Source: Microcaldota archaeon
Lineage (GTDB): Archaea > Micrarchaeota > Micrarchaeia > Micrarchaeales > Micrarchaeaceae
Direction of reading: 5' to 3'
NCBI GenBank assembly: GCA_021827665.1
Contig: JAKAUR010000034.1
Coordinates: forward strand, 1 to 38,022
Length of the DNA stretch: 38,022 nt
The position numbers and the translations under genes are program-made. The notes under the pieces are model-generated. The model saw nothing but the letters and a program-made list of their open reading frames with translations. It ran no database searches and had not been told where the DNA came from. Of the stretch, positions 23,840 to 32,067 are shown piece by piece. The stretch's first letter is position 1. Every line of letters starts with the position of its first letter.

Positions 23840-24565
23840 ATGGCTTCTTCGTTAAACAAACCAGAGCTTATAGTAAATGGCAAAAGGCTCGACGGAAGGG
23901 ATTTTGGCGAGCTAAGGCCCCTGAAGATAGAGGCAAACGTGCTAAAGAACGCGCAGGGCTCGGCTTACTTGGAGTGGGGCAACAACAGGGTGCTTGCAGC
24001 AGTATACGGGCCGAAGGAGGCGATGCCTAGGCACACTGCGGACTCGACAAAAGCAGTGGTCAAGTGCAGGTACTCTATGGCTCCATTCTCAGGGCTGGGA
24101 GAGCACGGTAGGACCGGACCTAACAGGAGGGCAACCGAGATATCAAAGGTAACAAAGGAGGTATTCGAGAACGTCATATTCCTTAACGAATTCCCCGGAA
24201 GCGAGATAGACATATTCATAGAGATCCTGCAGAGCGACGGAGGAACCAGGGCAGCAGGGATAACCGCTGCAGCAGTGGCGCTGGCAAATGCAGGAATAAA
24301 GATGAGGGACCTTGTCTATGCCGTGAGCGCCGGAAGGATAGGGGAGCACGTGGTCCTTGACGTTGACATGATAGAGGACAATTATTCTGATGCAGACATG
24401 CCTATGGCGATATCGCCCAAAAGCAACGACGTTCTGCTGCTCCAGATGGACGGAGGGCTTGACAGGGACCAGCTGAAGAAGGCAATGAACATGGTGGTTG
24501 AGGCTGGCAAGACCATATCAAAGGTACAGAGAGATGCCCTGAAGGCCGTATATGAAAACAGGTGA
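23840..24565 (+). CDS. rrp41: Exosome catalytic subunit Rrp41
   Basis: The 241-aa RNase PH-domain protein has GKRLDGRDFGELRPLKIEANV, the phosphate-binding arginine region (SGLGEHGRTGPNRRATEISK) and the catalytic aspartates in VLDVDMIEDNYSDADMPMA. It carries the phosphorolytic 3'-5' exonuclease activity of the exosome. GTGAT lies before the ATG. A 70-base gap with an AT-rich TATTATATTATT stretch precedes it, so a second promoter is possible. Confidence 0.96.
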   Translation: MASSLNKPELIVNGKRLDGRDFGELRPLKIEANVLKNAQGSAYLEWGNNRVLAAVYGPKEAMPRHTADSTKAVVKCRYSMAPFSGLGEHGRTGPNRRATEISKVTKEVFENVIFLNEFPGSEIDIFIEILQSDGGTRAAGITAAAVALANAGIKMRDLVYAVSAGRIGEHVVLDVDMIEDNYSDADMPMAISPKSNDVLLLQMDGGLDRDQLKKAMNMVVEAGKTISKVQRDALKAVYENR

Positions 24566-25355
24566 TTTTACGGGCGCAATAGAAATTATAAAGAGCGATT
24601 ACATAAGGGAAATGATAGCAAAGGGCGAGCGCGAGGACAAGCGCGGCTCGATGGATTACAGGAAGATAGAGCTAAAGACAGGCATCATAGACCATGCAGA
24701 GGGATCTGCACAGGTCGACATGGGCAACACCAGGGTGCTGGCCGGCGCAAAGATAGTGGTGGACGAAGTGCATTCGGACACCCCTGATCAGGGCAACATA
24801 GTTGTTTCCGCGGAGCTGCTGCCGCTCGCTGCGGCTGAGTACGAAGCTGGGCCGCCAAGCCCGGAAGCCATAGAGCTCGCAAGGGTAGTGGACAGGGGCA
24901 TAAGAGCCGGAAACTGCATAAAGCTTGAGGATCTGTTTTTGGAGGAAGGAAAGGCGTGGACTGTTTACGTTGACGTGTACGTGCTCAACTACGACGGCAA
25001 CCTGTTCGACGCAAGCACGCTTGCGGCAATGGCAGCAATAGCCAACTCCAGGCTGCCGGCATACAAGGATGGGGTAGCGGATTACAAGGAGAGGAATACG
25101 CCGATAAATGTGAACAACATAGTTGCATCGTGCACATTCGCCAAGATAGGCGACTCCATTGTGTTGGACCCTAGCGGAGTAGAAGAGTCCGCTATGGACG
25201 CAAGGCTGACCATAGCAACTGACGGCAAGGTGGTCAGGGCAATGCAGAAGGGATTGAAGGGAAGTTTCACGCTCAAGGAAATTGAAGAACTGGTAGATGC
25301 TGCACTCGACAAGCACAAGGAGCTCGCGAAGCACATCGAAGAGGCAAAGAGATGA
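24552..25355 (+). CDS. rrp42: Exosome subunit Rrp42
   Basis: The 267-aa RNase PH-domain protein pairs with Rrp41 and is catalytically silent: the aspartate motif of Rrp41 is replaced by SIVLDPSGVEESAMDARLTIATDGK. It contributes to RNA binding in the hexameric ring. It overlaps the end of rrp41 by 14 bases, implying translational coupling and a 1:1 ratio. Confidence 0.96.
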   Translation: MKTGDFTGAIEIIKSDYIREMIAKGEREDKRGSMDYRKIELKTGIIDHAEGSAQVDMGNTRVLAGAKIVVDEVHSDTPDQGNIVVSAELLPLAAAEYEAGPPSPEAIELARVVDRGIRAGNCIKLEDLFLEEGKAWTVYVDVYVLNYDGNLFDASTLAAMAAIANSRLPAYKDGVADYKERNTPINVNNIVASCTFAKIGDSIVLDPSGVEESAMDARLTIATDGKVVRAMQKGLKGSFTLKEIEELVDAALDKHKELAKHIEEAKR

Positions 25356-25359
25356 TTTT

Positions 25360-25608
25360 ATGGCAAGCCCTAATATAAGATATGGAGCCAGGATAAGGAA
25401 GAGGCAAAAAGCGGTAAAGGCCGAAAAGGTCGCGCTCTACAAATGCGAGGAATGCGGCCACGTTGCAGTTAAAAGGATAAGCACCAGCATATGGAGGTGC
25501 AGGCACTGCGGAGCAACTTATGCTGGAGGCGCATACACCATGACCACTGCGGCCGGTGAGGTCGCAAGAAGGCAGGTGGATTCCATAGGAAGGAACAACA
25601 AGGGATAA
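25360..25608 (+). CDS. rpl37ae: 50S ribosomal protein L37Ae (eL43)
   Basis: The 82-aa protein starts at ATG 25360, just after rrp42; the ORF-track start at 25297 lies inside rrp42. It has the basic N-terminus (RYGARIRKRQKAVKAEK) and a C4 zinc ribbon (CEEC...CRHC), then GATYAGGAYTMTTAAG. Confidence 0.96.
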   Translation: MASPNIRYGARIRKRQKAVKAEKVALYKCEECGHVAVKRISTSIWRCRHCGATYAGGAYTMTTAAGEVARRQVDSIGRNNKG

Positions 25609-25613
25609 TCGCA

Positions 25614-25994
25614 ATGGTAAAGATAAGCTTTTCACCGGTCAACGAGCTCGTGGTTCACGAAGTGGTAAAAGTAGGGATGGACGACCTCATGAGGGAGAGG
25701 ATAACCCCTGCAGGGACAATGCCGCTGTACTGGTGCAACGGTCTCGTATTCAGCTTTTCGTCAGTTCCGATGAACAAGCGCGTTCTCGACGATTACCTTA
25801 ACGGCAGGATACACTGGATGGAGGTGCATTACGCCGAGATGAAGGACTATGACGAGGTGCTGGTGCTCAACGACGAGCACTACAACGGCAGCATGAAGAT
25901 AAGGGTCATAGACACCAGCAAGTCCGCGCTCCACAGCGACTTCGTCAAATGGCTAAAGGCAAACAGCAAACAGGGCAAGGAAAGCAATAAATAA
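25614..25994 (+). CDS. Hypothetical protein between rpl37ae and rpoP
   Basis: I do not recognise this 126-aa family. It starts 5 bases after rpl37ae and is followed 48 bases later by rpoP, so it is co-transcribed with exosome and ribosome genes. The composition is mixed alpha-beta with a single Cys (LYWCNGLVFSF), an aromatic cluster (RIHWMEVHYAEM) and a Lys/Ser-rich tail (WLKANSKQGKESNK). It is not Brix, Pcc1 or prefoldin, the proteins usually found here. A role in RNA metabolism is only an inference from position. Confidence 0.7.
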   Translation: MVKISFSPVNELVVHEVVKVGMDDLMRERITPAGTMPLYWCNGLVFSFSSVPMNKRVLDDYLNGRIHWMEVHYAEMKDYDEVLVLNDEHYNGSMKIRVIDTSKSALHSDFVKWLKANSKQGKESNK

Positions 25995-26042
25995 TAATAA
26001 AGCCAACATTATCGCAATGTTTACGTTCAAAGGTGTCAAAAA

Positions 26043-26174
26043 ATGAGCTATGTATGCATGAGCTGCAACAGGGAAATCGAGCAGATAGAGGGATTCGTGA
26101 GATGCCCTTACTGCGGAGGAAGAAGGCTTATAAAGAAAAGGCCGAGCATACCGAGAGAAGTCTCAACGGATTGA
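26043..26174 (+). CDS. rpoP: RNA polymerase subunit P (Rpb12-like), 43 aa
   Basis: This gene is too short for the ORF track. The 43-residue protein has a zinc ribbon C-x2-C (VCMSCNRE) and C-x2-C (VRCPYCGGRR) with the basic RLIKKRPS end typical of archaeal RpoP. AGGTG lies 7 nt before the ATG. It is placed after rpl37ae as in other archaea, separated here by one extra gene. Confidence 0.85.
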   Translation: MSYVCMSCNREIEQIEGFVRCPYCGGRRLIKKRPSIPREVSTD

Positions 26175-26202
26175 GGCTTCGCTTTTTGTTTTAAGCCAAG
26201 GC

Positions 26203-26448
26203 TCAGCGCTTGCTCTCCGAACCAACTATGACGGTCTCGGAGACGTTCTTTACCCTGTCGTAGCTTACGCTGTTTTTCTTCAGCAGCTGCGCGGTGTGGT
26301 CGCTCCTTATAAGGCTGTCTATCTTCACGGTGAGCATGCTCGCTATCTTGCCCTCCTCGAAATCTATTATCAGATCCTCTACAGTCCCTATCCTCTTGCC
26401 TTCGTTGCTTATTATCTGCTTTCCATACATGTCCGAGAGTAATACCAT
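26203..26448 (-). CDS. PRC-barrel domain protein
   Basis: The 81-aa protein is a single PRC-barrel: SDMYGKQIISNEGKRIGTVEDLIIDFEEGKIASM. Small archaeal PRC-barrel proteins are linked by co-occurrence to RNA metabolism and to CdvB/FtsZ-type division; neither role can be assigned here. It is the third gene of a tight minus-strand operon after the histone and the zinc-ribbon protein (9-base gap). Confidence 0.85.
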   Translation of the reverse strand: MVLLSDMYGKQIISNEGKRIGTVEDLIIDFEEGKIASMLTVKIDSLIRSDHTAQLLKKNSVSYDRVKNVSETVIVGSESKR

Positions 26449-26457
26449 TTCAAAAAC

Positions 26458-27003
26458 CTATTTTACATTTAGTACGTGCTTGGAGGCGAATACCCTTATT
26501 ATATAGGCTTTGAGCTCATTTATAAACTTTTGCTCGTCAGCCTCGAATTCCTTCATGTCCATGCCCTCGAAGAGCTCTTTGTTTGAAACCACTAGCTTCT
26601 TCAGGTACCTGTCGGTGAGGTGGTACGCCTTCGCGCCGCAATTGCTGCAGTCGTACATGGGCATTATTGGTATCTTTGAGGGCTTTTTCTCCGACGAGGC
26701 GTGCCTTATTAGGGTCTTGTGGTGGCATGAGAGGCATTCCCTGTGCAGGGTTATCGGCTCGTAAACGCTCTCCTTTGGCTCTATTCCGTTTGATTCCATG
26801 AACGCTTCGACTACCTCCTTTTGGTCGTGTCCCTTGAGGTTTATGAGCTTCTGGTCCAGTATGCCACCATCCCTGTCGAAGATAGTTTGAAGGGTATAGC
26901 CGCCGTCCTTGGGCTCCCACAGCGCACGCAAGAGTTCTCCGCCTAGCTCATATTCGAGCTTTATGGAGTGTTCCGGGCTTTCGGATATGTTCCCTGACAC
27001 CAT
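26458..27003 (-). CDS. Zinc-ribbon protein of unknown function
   Basis: The 181-aa protein has an N-terminal beta-rich half (YELGGELLRALWEPKDGGYTL) and a central C4 zinc ribbon (CLSCHHKTL...YDCSNCGAK) followed by an acidic helical tail. I do not recognise the family. Its ATG directly follows the stop of the histone gene (TGA-ATG, no gap), which strongly suggests co-expression with chromatin protein. Confidence 0.65.
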   Translation of the reverse strand: MVSGNISESPEHSIKLEYELGGELLRALWEPKDGGYTLQTIFDRDGGILDQKLINLKGHDQKEVVEAFMESNGIEPKESVYEPITLHRECLSCHHKTLIRHASSEKKPSKIPIMPMYDCSNCGAKAYHLTDRYLKKLVVSNKELFEGMDMKEFEADEQKFINELKAYIIRVFASKHVLNVK

Positions 27004-27213
27004 TCAATTACCGGAGTCCAGCTTGTACGCCTCCACGTCTTCAGCGGTAACCCTGCCGCTATTGCTCGATTTGGCGTGCTCCACCGCGTACTTGGCTATC
27101 TCCGAGGCCTTGTCGTCAAGCATCTTAACCATTGCCGCGGCGGCTTCATCGTCTATTTTTATCCCGTATTTGCCCATGACCAGCTTCTTCACAGCAGCAA
27201 TCGGTATCCCCAT
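27004..27213 (-). CDS. Archaeal histone
   Basis: The 69-aa protein is one histone fold: alpha1 (GIPIAAVKKLVMGKYG), loop 1, long alpha2 (DDEAAAAMVKMLDDKASEIAKYAVEHAKSS), loop 2, and alpha3 (VTAEDVEAYKLDSG). The start IPIAAVKKL parallels the LPIAPIGRI opening of HMf-type histones. The Arg of the loop 2 GR-T pattern (SGRVTAEDVE) is kept. It is unusually acidic for a histone, and the alpha1-loop1 part is one or two residues different. It wraps DNA as dimers or longer assemblies. It is the lead gene of an operon, with TTTTTATATGTT ~85 bases upstream. Confidence 0.85.
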   Translation of the reverse strand: MGIPIAAVKKLVMGKYGIKIDDEAAAAMVKMLDDKASEIAKYAVEHAKSSNSGRVTAEDVEAYKLDSGN

Positions 27214-27410
27214 TCAACCACACAATCAGCACTCAAGATCCACATCACAGCAATTGCTCAGTGCGCTTTGCTCATCACTGCAGACTTATTGCAGTTTAAC
27301 ATATAAAAATATGACGCCGTCGTGGATAGCGGAAGTGCGGCATGCGCTGTGCTTAGGGTGGCCGTTTATTTATTTTGATAATTGGCGCGTTGCGATAAGC
27401 TTAAATAACA

Positions 27411-27418
27411 TATAAAAA
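27411..27418 (+). promoter_or_regulatory. TATA box of the thioredoxin gene
   Basis: TATAAAAA lies ~27-34 bases before the GTG start at 27445, within the 231-base divergent region between histone and thioredoxin. Confidence 0.45.
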
Positions 27419-27444
27419 AGAATATATATGAAAATGGTGATAGA

Positions 27445-27765
27445 GTGAGCGTTAAGGACGTAAATGAAAAGGAATTCGAAGAAGAAGTGCTTAAATCCAA
27501 GCTCCCGGTCCTTGTTGACGTATGGGCAACGTGGTGCGGACCGTGCAGGATGTACTCTCCGATAGTCGACGAAGTATCCAACGACTACGACGGAAAGATA
27601 AAATTCGTCAAGGTAGACGCGGACGAAAACGAGAACATAGCCGCGAGGTACGGCATAATGAGCATACCGACTACGCTGCTCATCGAGGGTGGCAAGGTGA
27701 AGGCCCAAAGCGTTGGGGCAGTGCCGAAGGAAGTCCTAAAGAAGTGGATAGAGAAGAACCTGTGA
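27445..27765 (+). CDS. trxA: Thioredoxin
   Basis: The 106-aa protein is a classical thioredoxin with the active site WATWCGPCR, the buried VDVW strand, the cis-proline SIPTTLL and a C-terminal helix. It is a cytosolic disulfide reductase; no reductase gene is in the window. GTG 27445 is the start, with GGTGA 5 nt upstream; the earlier ATGs are out of frame or stopped. A T-rich terminator follows. Confidence 0.95.
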   Translation: MSVKDVNEKEFEEEVLKSKLPVLVDVWATWCGPCRMYSPIVDEVSNDYDGKIKFVKVDADENENIAARYGIMSIPTTLLIEGGKVKAQSVGAVPKEVLKKWIEKNL

Positions 27766-27774
27766 CTGCAGGGC

Positions 27775-27796
27775 TTCTTTTTATTCTTTTTCTTCT
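27775..27796 (+). terminator. T-rich terminator after trxA
   Basis: TTCTTTTTATTCTTTTTCTTCT follows the thioredoxin stop by ~9 bases, a typical archaeal oligo-T termination zone. Confidence 0.5.
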
Positions 27797-27842
27797 GAAT
27801 ATCAGTGTTTGGACATATATCAATGTCCATTAGTGTGTTTTT

Positions 27843-29114
27843 ATGGGAGAGATACCATTCCCGAGAGGAGTAAGGGACCTTATGCCCAACGAGGCCATAG
27901 CCAGAAACGAGGTCATGGAAAAAATCGAGAGAGTATACAGGAGCTTCGGCTTCCTCCCGATATACACGCCCTACATGGAAAGCCTGGACGTGCTCAAGGC
28001 AAAGGAGGTCATAGGCGAGGAGAACAAGCTCATATTCGAGCTCAGGGACCAGAACAACGGGCTAAGGTACGACCACACGGTAGGCTTGGCAAGGTACATA
28101 AGCATGCACAACAGCATGCCGCTGCCCTTCAAGAGATACGCGATAGGCACAGTATGGAGAATGGACGAGCCGCAGAGGATGAGGCTAAGGGAGTTCGCCC
28201 AGGCAGACGTGGATATTTTGGGAGGCGACCCGATAAAAGCTAACGCGGAAGCCTTGGCCACAGTATGCAAGGCCATGGACGCACTCGGGCTGGATTACAC
28301 CATAAGGCTCAACAGCAGGCAGACGGTGGACATTTTCATGGAGAAGATAGGCTTGAAGGAGCAGACGCAGAAGATAATGAGGATAATGGACAAGGCCGAC
28401 AAAATAGGGAATGAGGGCGTAATAAAAGAGCTTTCCGCAATGGGCGTGAGGGATGATGCAATAGACCAGATAAGCGCGCTCGTAGGGGTTTCGGGAAGCA
28501 ACGACGAGAGGATTAAGAAGATAAACGCAATGGCTGGAAGCGACGGCGCCTGCACGGAGATATCTGGGACCCTCGAGCTTTTGCAGAGATATGAGATAAA
28601 GGGCAAGTACATGGTCGATCCTTCGATAGTCAGGGGCATAGACTACTACACAGGCATAGTGGTTGAAACGTTGGATAATACAGGCGTTGCTGGCAACTCC
28701 TCCATATGCTCCGGCGGCAGATACGACAACCTGGTGTCAAGGTTCAGCGAAAGCAAATTGCCGGGAGTGGGGTTCAGCATAGGGATAGACAGGGTGCTCG
28801 ACGTCATAAAGTTCAGCGAAAGCAAGAAACGCACATATTCGAGGGCATTCGTGGCCTACATAAAGGAGCAGAATTACGATTACGCGCTTGGAGTAGCCCT
28901 GAAGCTTAGAGGCGCAGGCATAGAGGTTGACCTAAACCAGGCAAGCAGGAACATATCAAACCAATTGTCTTATGCCTCTTCGCTCGGGATACCGTATTCG
29001 ATAGTTGTCGGGCCGAAGGAGCAGGAAAGCAGCAAGGTGAAGCTCAGGGACATGAATACTGGCGATGAATCGGAAATGTCTGTCGATGAAGCGATAGCCA
29101 GGATTTCCAAGTAA
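27843..29114 (+). CDS. hisS: Histidyl-tRNA synthetase
   Basis: The 423-aa class II synthetase has motif 1 (FLPIYTPYMESLDV), motif 2 (FKRYAIGTVWRMDEPQRMRLREFAQADVDILGG), the HisA loop (PSIVRGIDYYTGIVVE), motif 3 (PGVGFSIGIDRVLDVI) and the C-terminal anticodon domain (AGIEVDLNQASRNISNQLSYA). The length is standard. It is monocistronic or grouped with the following 169-aa gene 45 bases on, which has its own TATA-like TTTATAAATTTTTAGG. Confidence 0.96.
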   Translation: MGEIPFPRGVRDLMPNEAIARNEVMEKIERVYRSFGFLPIYTPYMESLDVLKAKEVIGEENKLIFELRDQNNGLRYDHTVGLARYISMHNSMPLPFKRYAIGTVWRMDEPQRMRLREFAQADVDILGGDPIKANAEALATVCKAMDALGLDYTIRLNSRQTVDIFMEKIGLKEQTQKIMRIMDKADKIGNEGVIKELSAMGVRDDAIDQISALVGVSGSNDERIKKINAMAGSDGACTEISGTLELLQRYEIKGKYMVDPSIVRGIDYYTGIVVETLDNTGVAGNSSICSGGRYDNLVSRFSESKLPGVGFSIGIDRVLDVIKFSESKKRTYSRAFVAYIKEQNYDYALGVALKLRGAGIEVDLNQASRNISNQLSYASSLGIPYSIVVGPKEQESSKVKLRDMNTGDESEMSVDEAIARISK

Positions 29115-29159
29115 TTTATAAATTTTTAGGATAGAGTATATTATTCGAAGGTAATTGAC

Positions 29160-29669
29160 ATGGGAAAATCAGAGGTAGAGAAGCTTACCGACGAGAAGAT
29201 AGCAAAGGGCGGCGTTCTCGTGAAATTTTATTTTGACATGCAGCACAAGGACAAGGAGAAGCTGCAGCCGCTGATGGCTGATCTGATAAACGAAAGGCTG
29301 ATGAAGGAGAAGGGCGTTGTCTACTGCTACGGCAGCATAGAGGAGCCGCTCAAGAGGGACGACATTTACACCACCAGCGCAATGGTCACGGTGCTGTTCG
29401 AAAGCTTCTTCCCGCTAATAGGCGTTGCCTTCAACTATGCGCCTGCCGGTGTTGAGGTATTGAGGCCGGAGAAGGAGATGAGGTTTAGCACGGCGGAGCT
29501 GCAGAGCCTGATACTCGAGCTATCGCAAATATCGGTGACGTATTCAAAATACATACTTGAGCATGTGATGAAGCCGGAGGAGATAGATTCGCTTAGCAAG
29601 AGCATGGATACGCGGGCAGAAGTCGGCAAAAAGTTCCTGGGAAAAAAGGACGATGAGCAGGCAGCCTAA
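29160..29669 (+). CDS. Hypothetical protein downstream of hisS
   Basis: I do not recognise the family. The 169-aa protein is soluble, alpha-beta, and begins with a helix, then KGGVLVKFYFDMQHKDKEKL. It continues with KGVVYCYGSIEEPLKRDDIYTTSAMVTVLFES, a hydrophobic stretch (FFPLIGVAFNYAPAGVEVL) and a helical end with Lys/Asp. The TATA-like sequence TTTATAAATTTTTA ~40 bases upstream suggests its own promoter. It converges with the DUF763 gene with a 5-base gap. Confidence 0.65.
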   Translation: MGKSEVEKLTDEKIAKGGVLVKFYFDMQHKDKEKLQPLMADLINERLMKEKGVVYCYGSIEEPLKRDDIYTTSAMVTVLFESFFPLIGVAFNYAPAGVEVLRPEKEMRFSTAELQSLILELSQISVTYSKYILEHVMKPEEIDSLSKSMDTRAEVGKKFLGKKDDEQAA

Positions 29670-29674
29670 ACTGC

Positions 29675-30766
29675 TTATTTGGCGCCTGCAAGGCGGTACT
29701 GCCTCGCAAGGTCTGTTGAAAGCCTAGCCAGGGCCTTTGATGATTCGCCGCTATCCATTTCTGAGGCTTTTACGACCTCGGACATTTTCTCTATAACGTC
29801 GTCATATTCCCCGAGGTTTATAGGATACGGTATACCGTCCTTGCCGCCAACGTTGTAGGAATACATTACCGGATCCCTGTACGATACTTCTTTGTCGTAT
29901 ATTAAAGACGATATGAGAGCGAGCGATTTCAGGGTTTTCCTCCCAAGCCCCTTTATTGAAAGCAGCTCCTCATAGCTCTCCGGCTGCATTTCGTTGGCGT
30001 ATTTCAGCGTATCGCGCGCGCGTTTGGACAGGTCCACGTTCTCCAGTATTTCGTGGCGCGATGGCAGCTTGTACACCGTGCCATTGAAATCAAGCACTCT
30101 GCTTATGTCCTCGTTTACGGCAGAAACGCTGTCCCTTTTTATGCCGGTGTTCTCCTTGAAGGTAAGGTCAAGCGTCTGCGAGCTGCTGGAGGCGCCGACG
30201 GCGCTGTTCGTCTCCCTTGTCATGTCGGAACGGTCTATTTTTCTTGAGTCTATCTGGAATCTTATTGCGTTGTCTGTCGAGTTCTGCATCGCCTGCTGGA
30301 CCACGCACCAGTCACCCTTGTCCGAGAATACGAACGTGTGGTGGTATATCCCTATGTCGTCGTATACCAGCGCCGAGTCTATCTTTGCCGACATCCTGCT
30401 CATGCGTATGTATTCGTCGGCCTTTGACCCCATCGAGAAGTATTCGAGGCCCTGCATTATCTGCTCCGGAGCCGACGTTCCCTGCTTGCCCTTGCCTCCG
30501 GCTATGAAAATCCCGGAATCGTTATTGAGCGCCTCTTTTAGTGCGCCCATGGTGACCGTGGTTGTGCCGCTGCTGTGCCAATCGTAGCCTATGGCGCAGG
30601 AAAGCGCCTGAAACCAGTAAGGATTAGAAAGCCTTGATACGAATTCAGATTCGCCGTACTCGCGTATTATTACTTCGCTTATAAGCTTTGAGAGCTTGAC
30701 CATTCTCGGAAACAGCCATTTCGGGGCCCTTCCTCCATGCAGAGGCAGCACGCTTACGCTTTGCAT
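29675..30766 (-). CDS. DUF763 family protein
   Basis: The 363-aa protein matches DUF763 by its N-terminal pattern VLPLHGGRAPKWLFPRMVKLS, SCAIGYDWHSSGTTTVTMGALKEAL, the GGKGKQGTSAPEQI loop and a helix-hairpin-helix near residue 268 (LLSIKGLGRKTLKSLALIS). The family is widespread in archaea and some thermophilic bacteria, and its function is not established; the HhH motif suggests nucleic-acid binding. ATG 30766 is the start. Confidence 0.85.
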   Translation of the reverse strand: MQSVSVLPLHGGRAPKWLFPRMVKLSKLISEVIIREYGESEFVSRLSNPYWFQALSCAIGYDWHSSGTTTVTMGALKEALNNDSGIFIAGGKGKQGTSAPEQIMQGLEYFSMGSKADEYIRMSRMSAKIDSALVYDDIGIYHHTFVFSDKGDWCVVQQAMQNSTDNAIRFQIDSRKIDRSDMTRETNSAVGASSSSQTLDLTFKENTGIKRDSVSAVNEDISRVLDFNGTVYKLPSRHEILENVDLSKRARDTLKYANEMQPESYEELLSIKGLGRKTLKSLALISSLIYDKEVSYRDPVMYSYNVGGKDGIPYPINLGEYDDVIEKMSEVVKASEMDSGESSKALARLSTDLARQYRLAGAK

Positions 30767-30810
30767 AGTTAGAATTCCGCTTGCAGCTATTTAAAAAGAT
30801 TGTTTGATTA

Positions 30811-31998
30811 TCAGGAAGAAGCTGTCGTCAGGTTTATCAGTATGCCTGGAGTCTGTGACGGAAGTGGCGACATGCGGAAACCTGTGACTGCGATATAGCT
30901 GTGGTGTTTGAGGCTCAGGCCGACTACCCTTATCTGCACAGCATCACCAGATAGAGATATCAGCGGTATGCTGGCGTTCCTGAACGTGTAAGGCGCGGTG
31001 GTTCCGAATTTCGATATGTTGAACGTGTTGTAATGGGCTATCTCCGCAGGGAGCCCGTTATGCAGTATTTCAACGTATATGTTCGCATCTTCGGGGCTTA
31101 TTATCTTGAAGTTCAGGAACGGCTCCGATACTACGAATGGGCTTGAAGTCAGGTTGCCCGGAGAATTGCTCAGCCCGCAGTTGAACGTGGTGGCAAAATA
31201 GCTGCCGTTGTAGCCTGCCCATGGTGCAGTGAGATAGCACCCTTCGCTGTCTGCCTTGGCCACGCTCATCGGGGCGGTGCCGAATCCTGTGCCGTTGAGG
31301 TGCCAGCCATTGTATTCGCCGGTGCTGAAATTGCCATTGTACACCTCTGGATATGTTACGTTGGAAGGCGCGGTAGTCGTGGTGTTGAGCTTTATGAATG
31401 CGTACTTGTTGCTGCACGTGCCCCCTGGAAGCCCTGTCTTAAGCGTTACGTTGTACACCTGCACAGGAAGCGTCATGTTCTGCAGGAACGTTACGCACGA
31501 ATAGGAAGAAGAACCGTTAAGGTAGGTTATGTTGTTTATCCCTTTTATTGAGTAGCTTATGCTTTTGGTGCTGCCTGAAGCGACCCATATGCCGATCGTG
31601 CCGCCATGCCACAGGCAGTAATTTGTGGTTATGGTGTTGCTGGTGGAATTGAATATGCCGAGATCTGCGCAGTTGCTCAGATAGTATATTGTGGTCGATG
31701 CCGGCGTTGTCTTGTTTGCAGTCACGTTTGTAGTGGTGTTTGGAGCTATGGTGCTCGAAAGAGTTGAGGTGCTGGTTATCCTTGTGGGAAGCCTGAAACC
31801 GATGGTAAAATACCAAAGGGCTATTATAACGAGTATTATTGCTATGTATGCGATTATGCCTTTATGCGTTGCAACACCGTACGGATTATTAGGACAGTAT
31901 ATATGAATACAGAACTTATTTAAAGGATGATGGACAAATACTATACGCCGATGCAGCTCAGTAGCGGCAATGTTCAAAGGTGTTATTTTGGGAAGCAT
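30811..31998 (-). CDS. Membrane-anchored surface protein, start uncertain
   Basis: The clear part is one membrane helix (GIIAYIAIILVIIALWYFTIGF), a Thr/Ser/Pro-rich stalk (STSTLSSTIAPNTTTNVTANKTT) and an extracellular beta-rich domain of ~280 residues. The domain has many N-x-S/T sequons and Cys pairs; its C-terminal half (VYNGNFSTGEYNGWHLNGTG...YIAVTGFRMSP) looks like a carbohydrate-binding-module jelly roll. The ORF track extends to a TTG at 32154, but that part overlaps repeats and hairpins. A TATA-like CTTTAAATAAG (31915-31925) sits inside the ORF, and no ATG, GTG or TTG occurs in frame between it and the membrane helix. ATG 31998 is my provisional start. Confidence 0.55.
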   Translation of the reverse strand: MLPKITPLNIAATELHRRIVFVHHPLNKFCIHIYCPNNPYGVATHKGIIAYIAIILVIIALWYFTIGFRLPTRITSTSTLSSTIAPNTTTNVTANKTTPASTTIYYLSNCADLGIFNSTSNTITTNYCLWHGGTIGIWVASGSTKSISYSIKGINNITYLNGSSSYSCVTFLQNMTLPVQVYNVTLKTGLPGGTCSNKYAFIKLNTTTTAPSNVTYPEVYNGNFSTGEYNGWHLNGTGFGTAPMSVAKADSEGCYLTAPWAGYNGSYFATTFNCGLSNSPGNLTSSPFVVSEPFLNFKIISPEDANIYVEILHNGLPAEIAHYNTFNISKFGTTAPYTFRNASIPLISLSGDAVQIRVVGLSLKHHSYIAVTGFRMSPLPSQTPGILINLTTASS

Positions 31999-32007
31999 CC
32001 CTAGAAA

Positions 32008-32067
32008 ATGGAAGAAGAAAGGGCGCATGCGCTGGAAATGGAAGAAAAAAAGGCGCAAGCGCTTGAA
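32008..32067 (+). repeat. Two 30-base tandem repeats
   Basis: The units 32008-32037 and 32038-32067 are identical at 26 of 30 positions; the length keeps the reading frame. The differences change E to K, R to K and H to Q, with one silent change. Confidence 0.8.
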
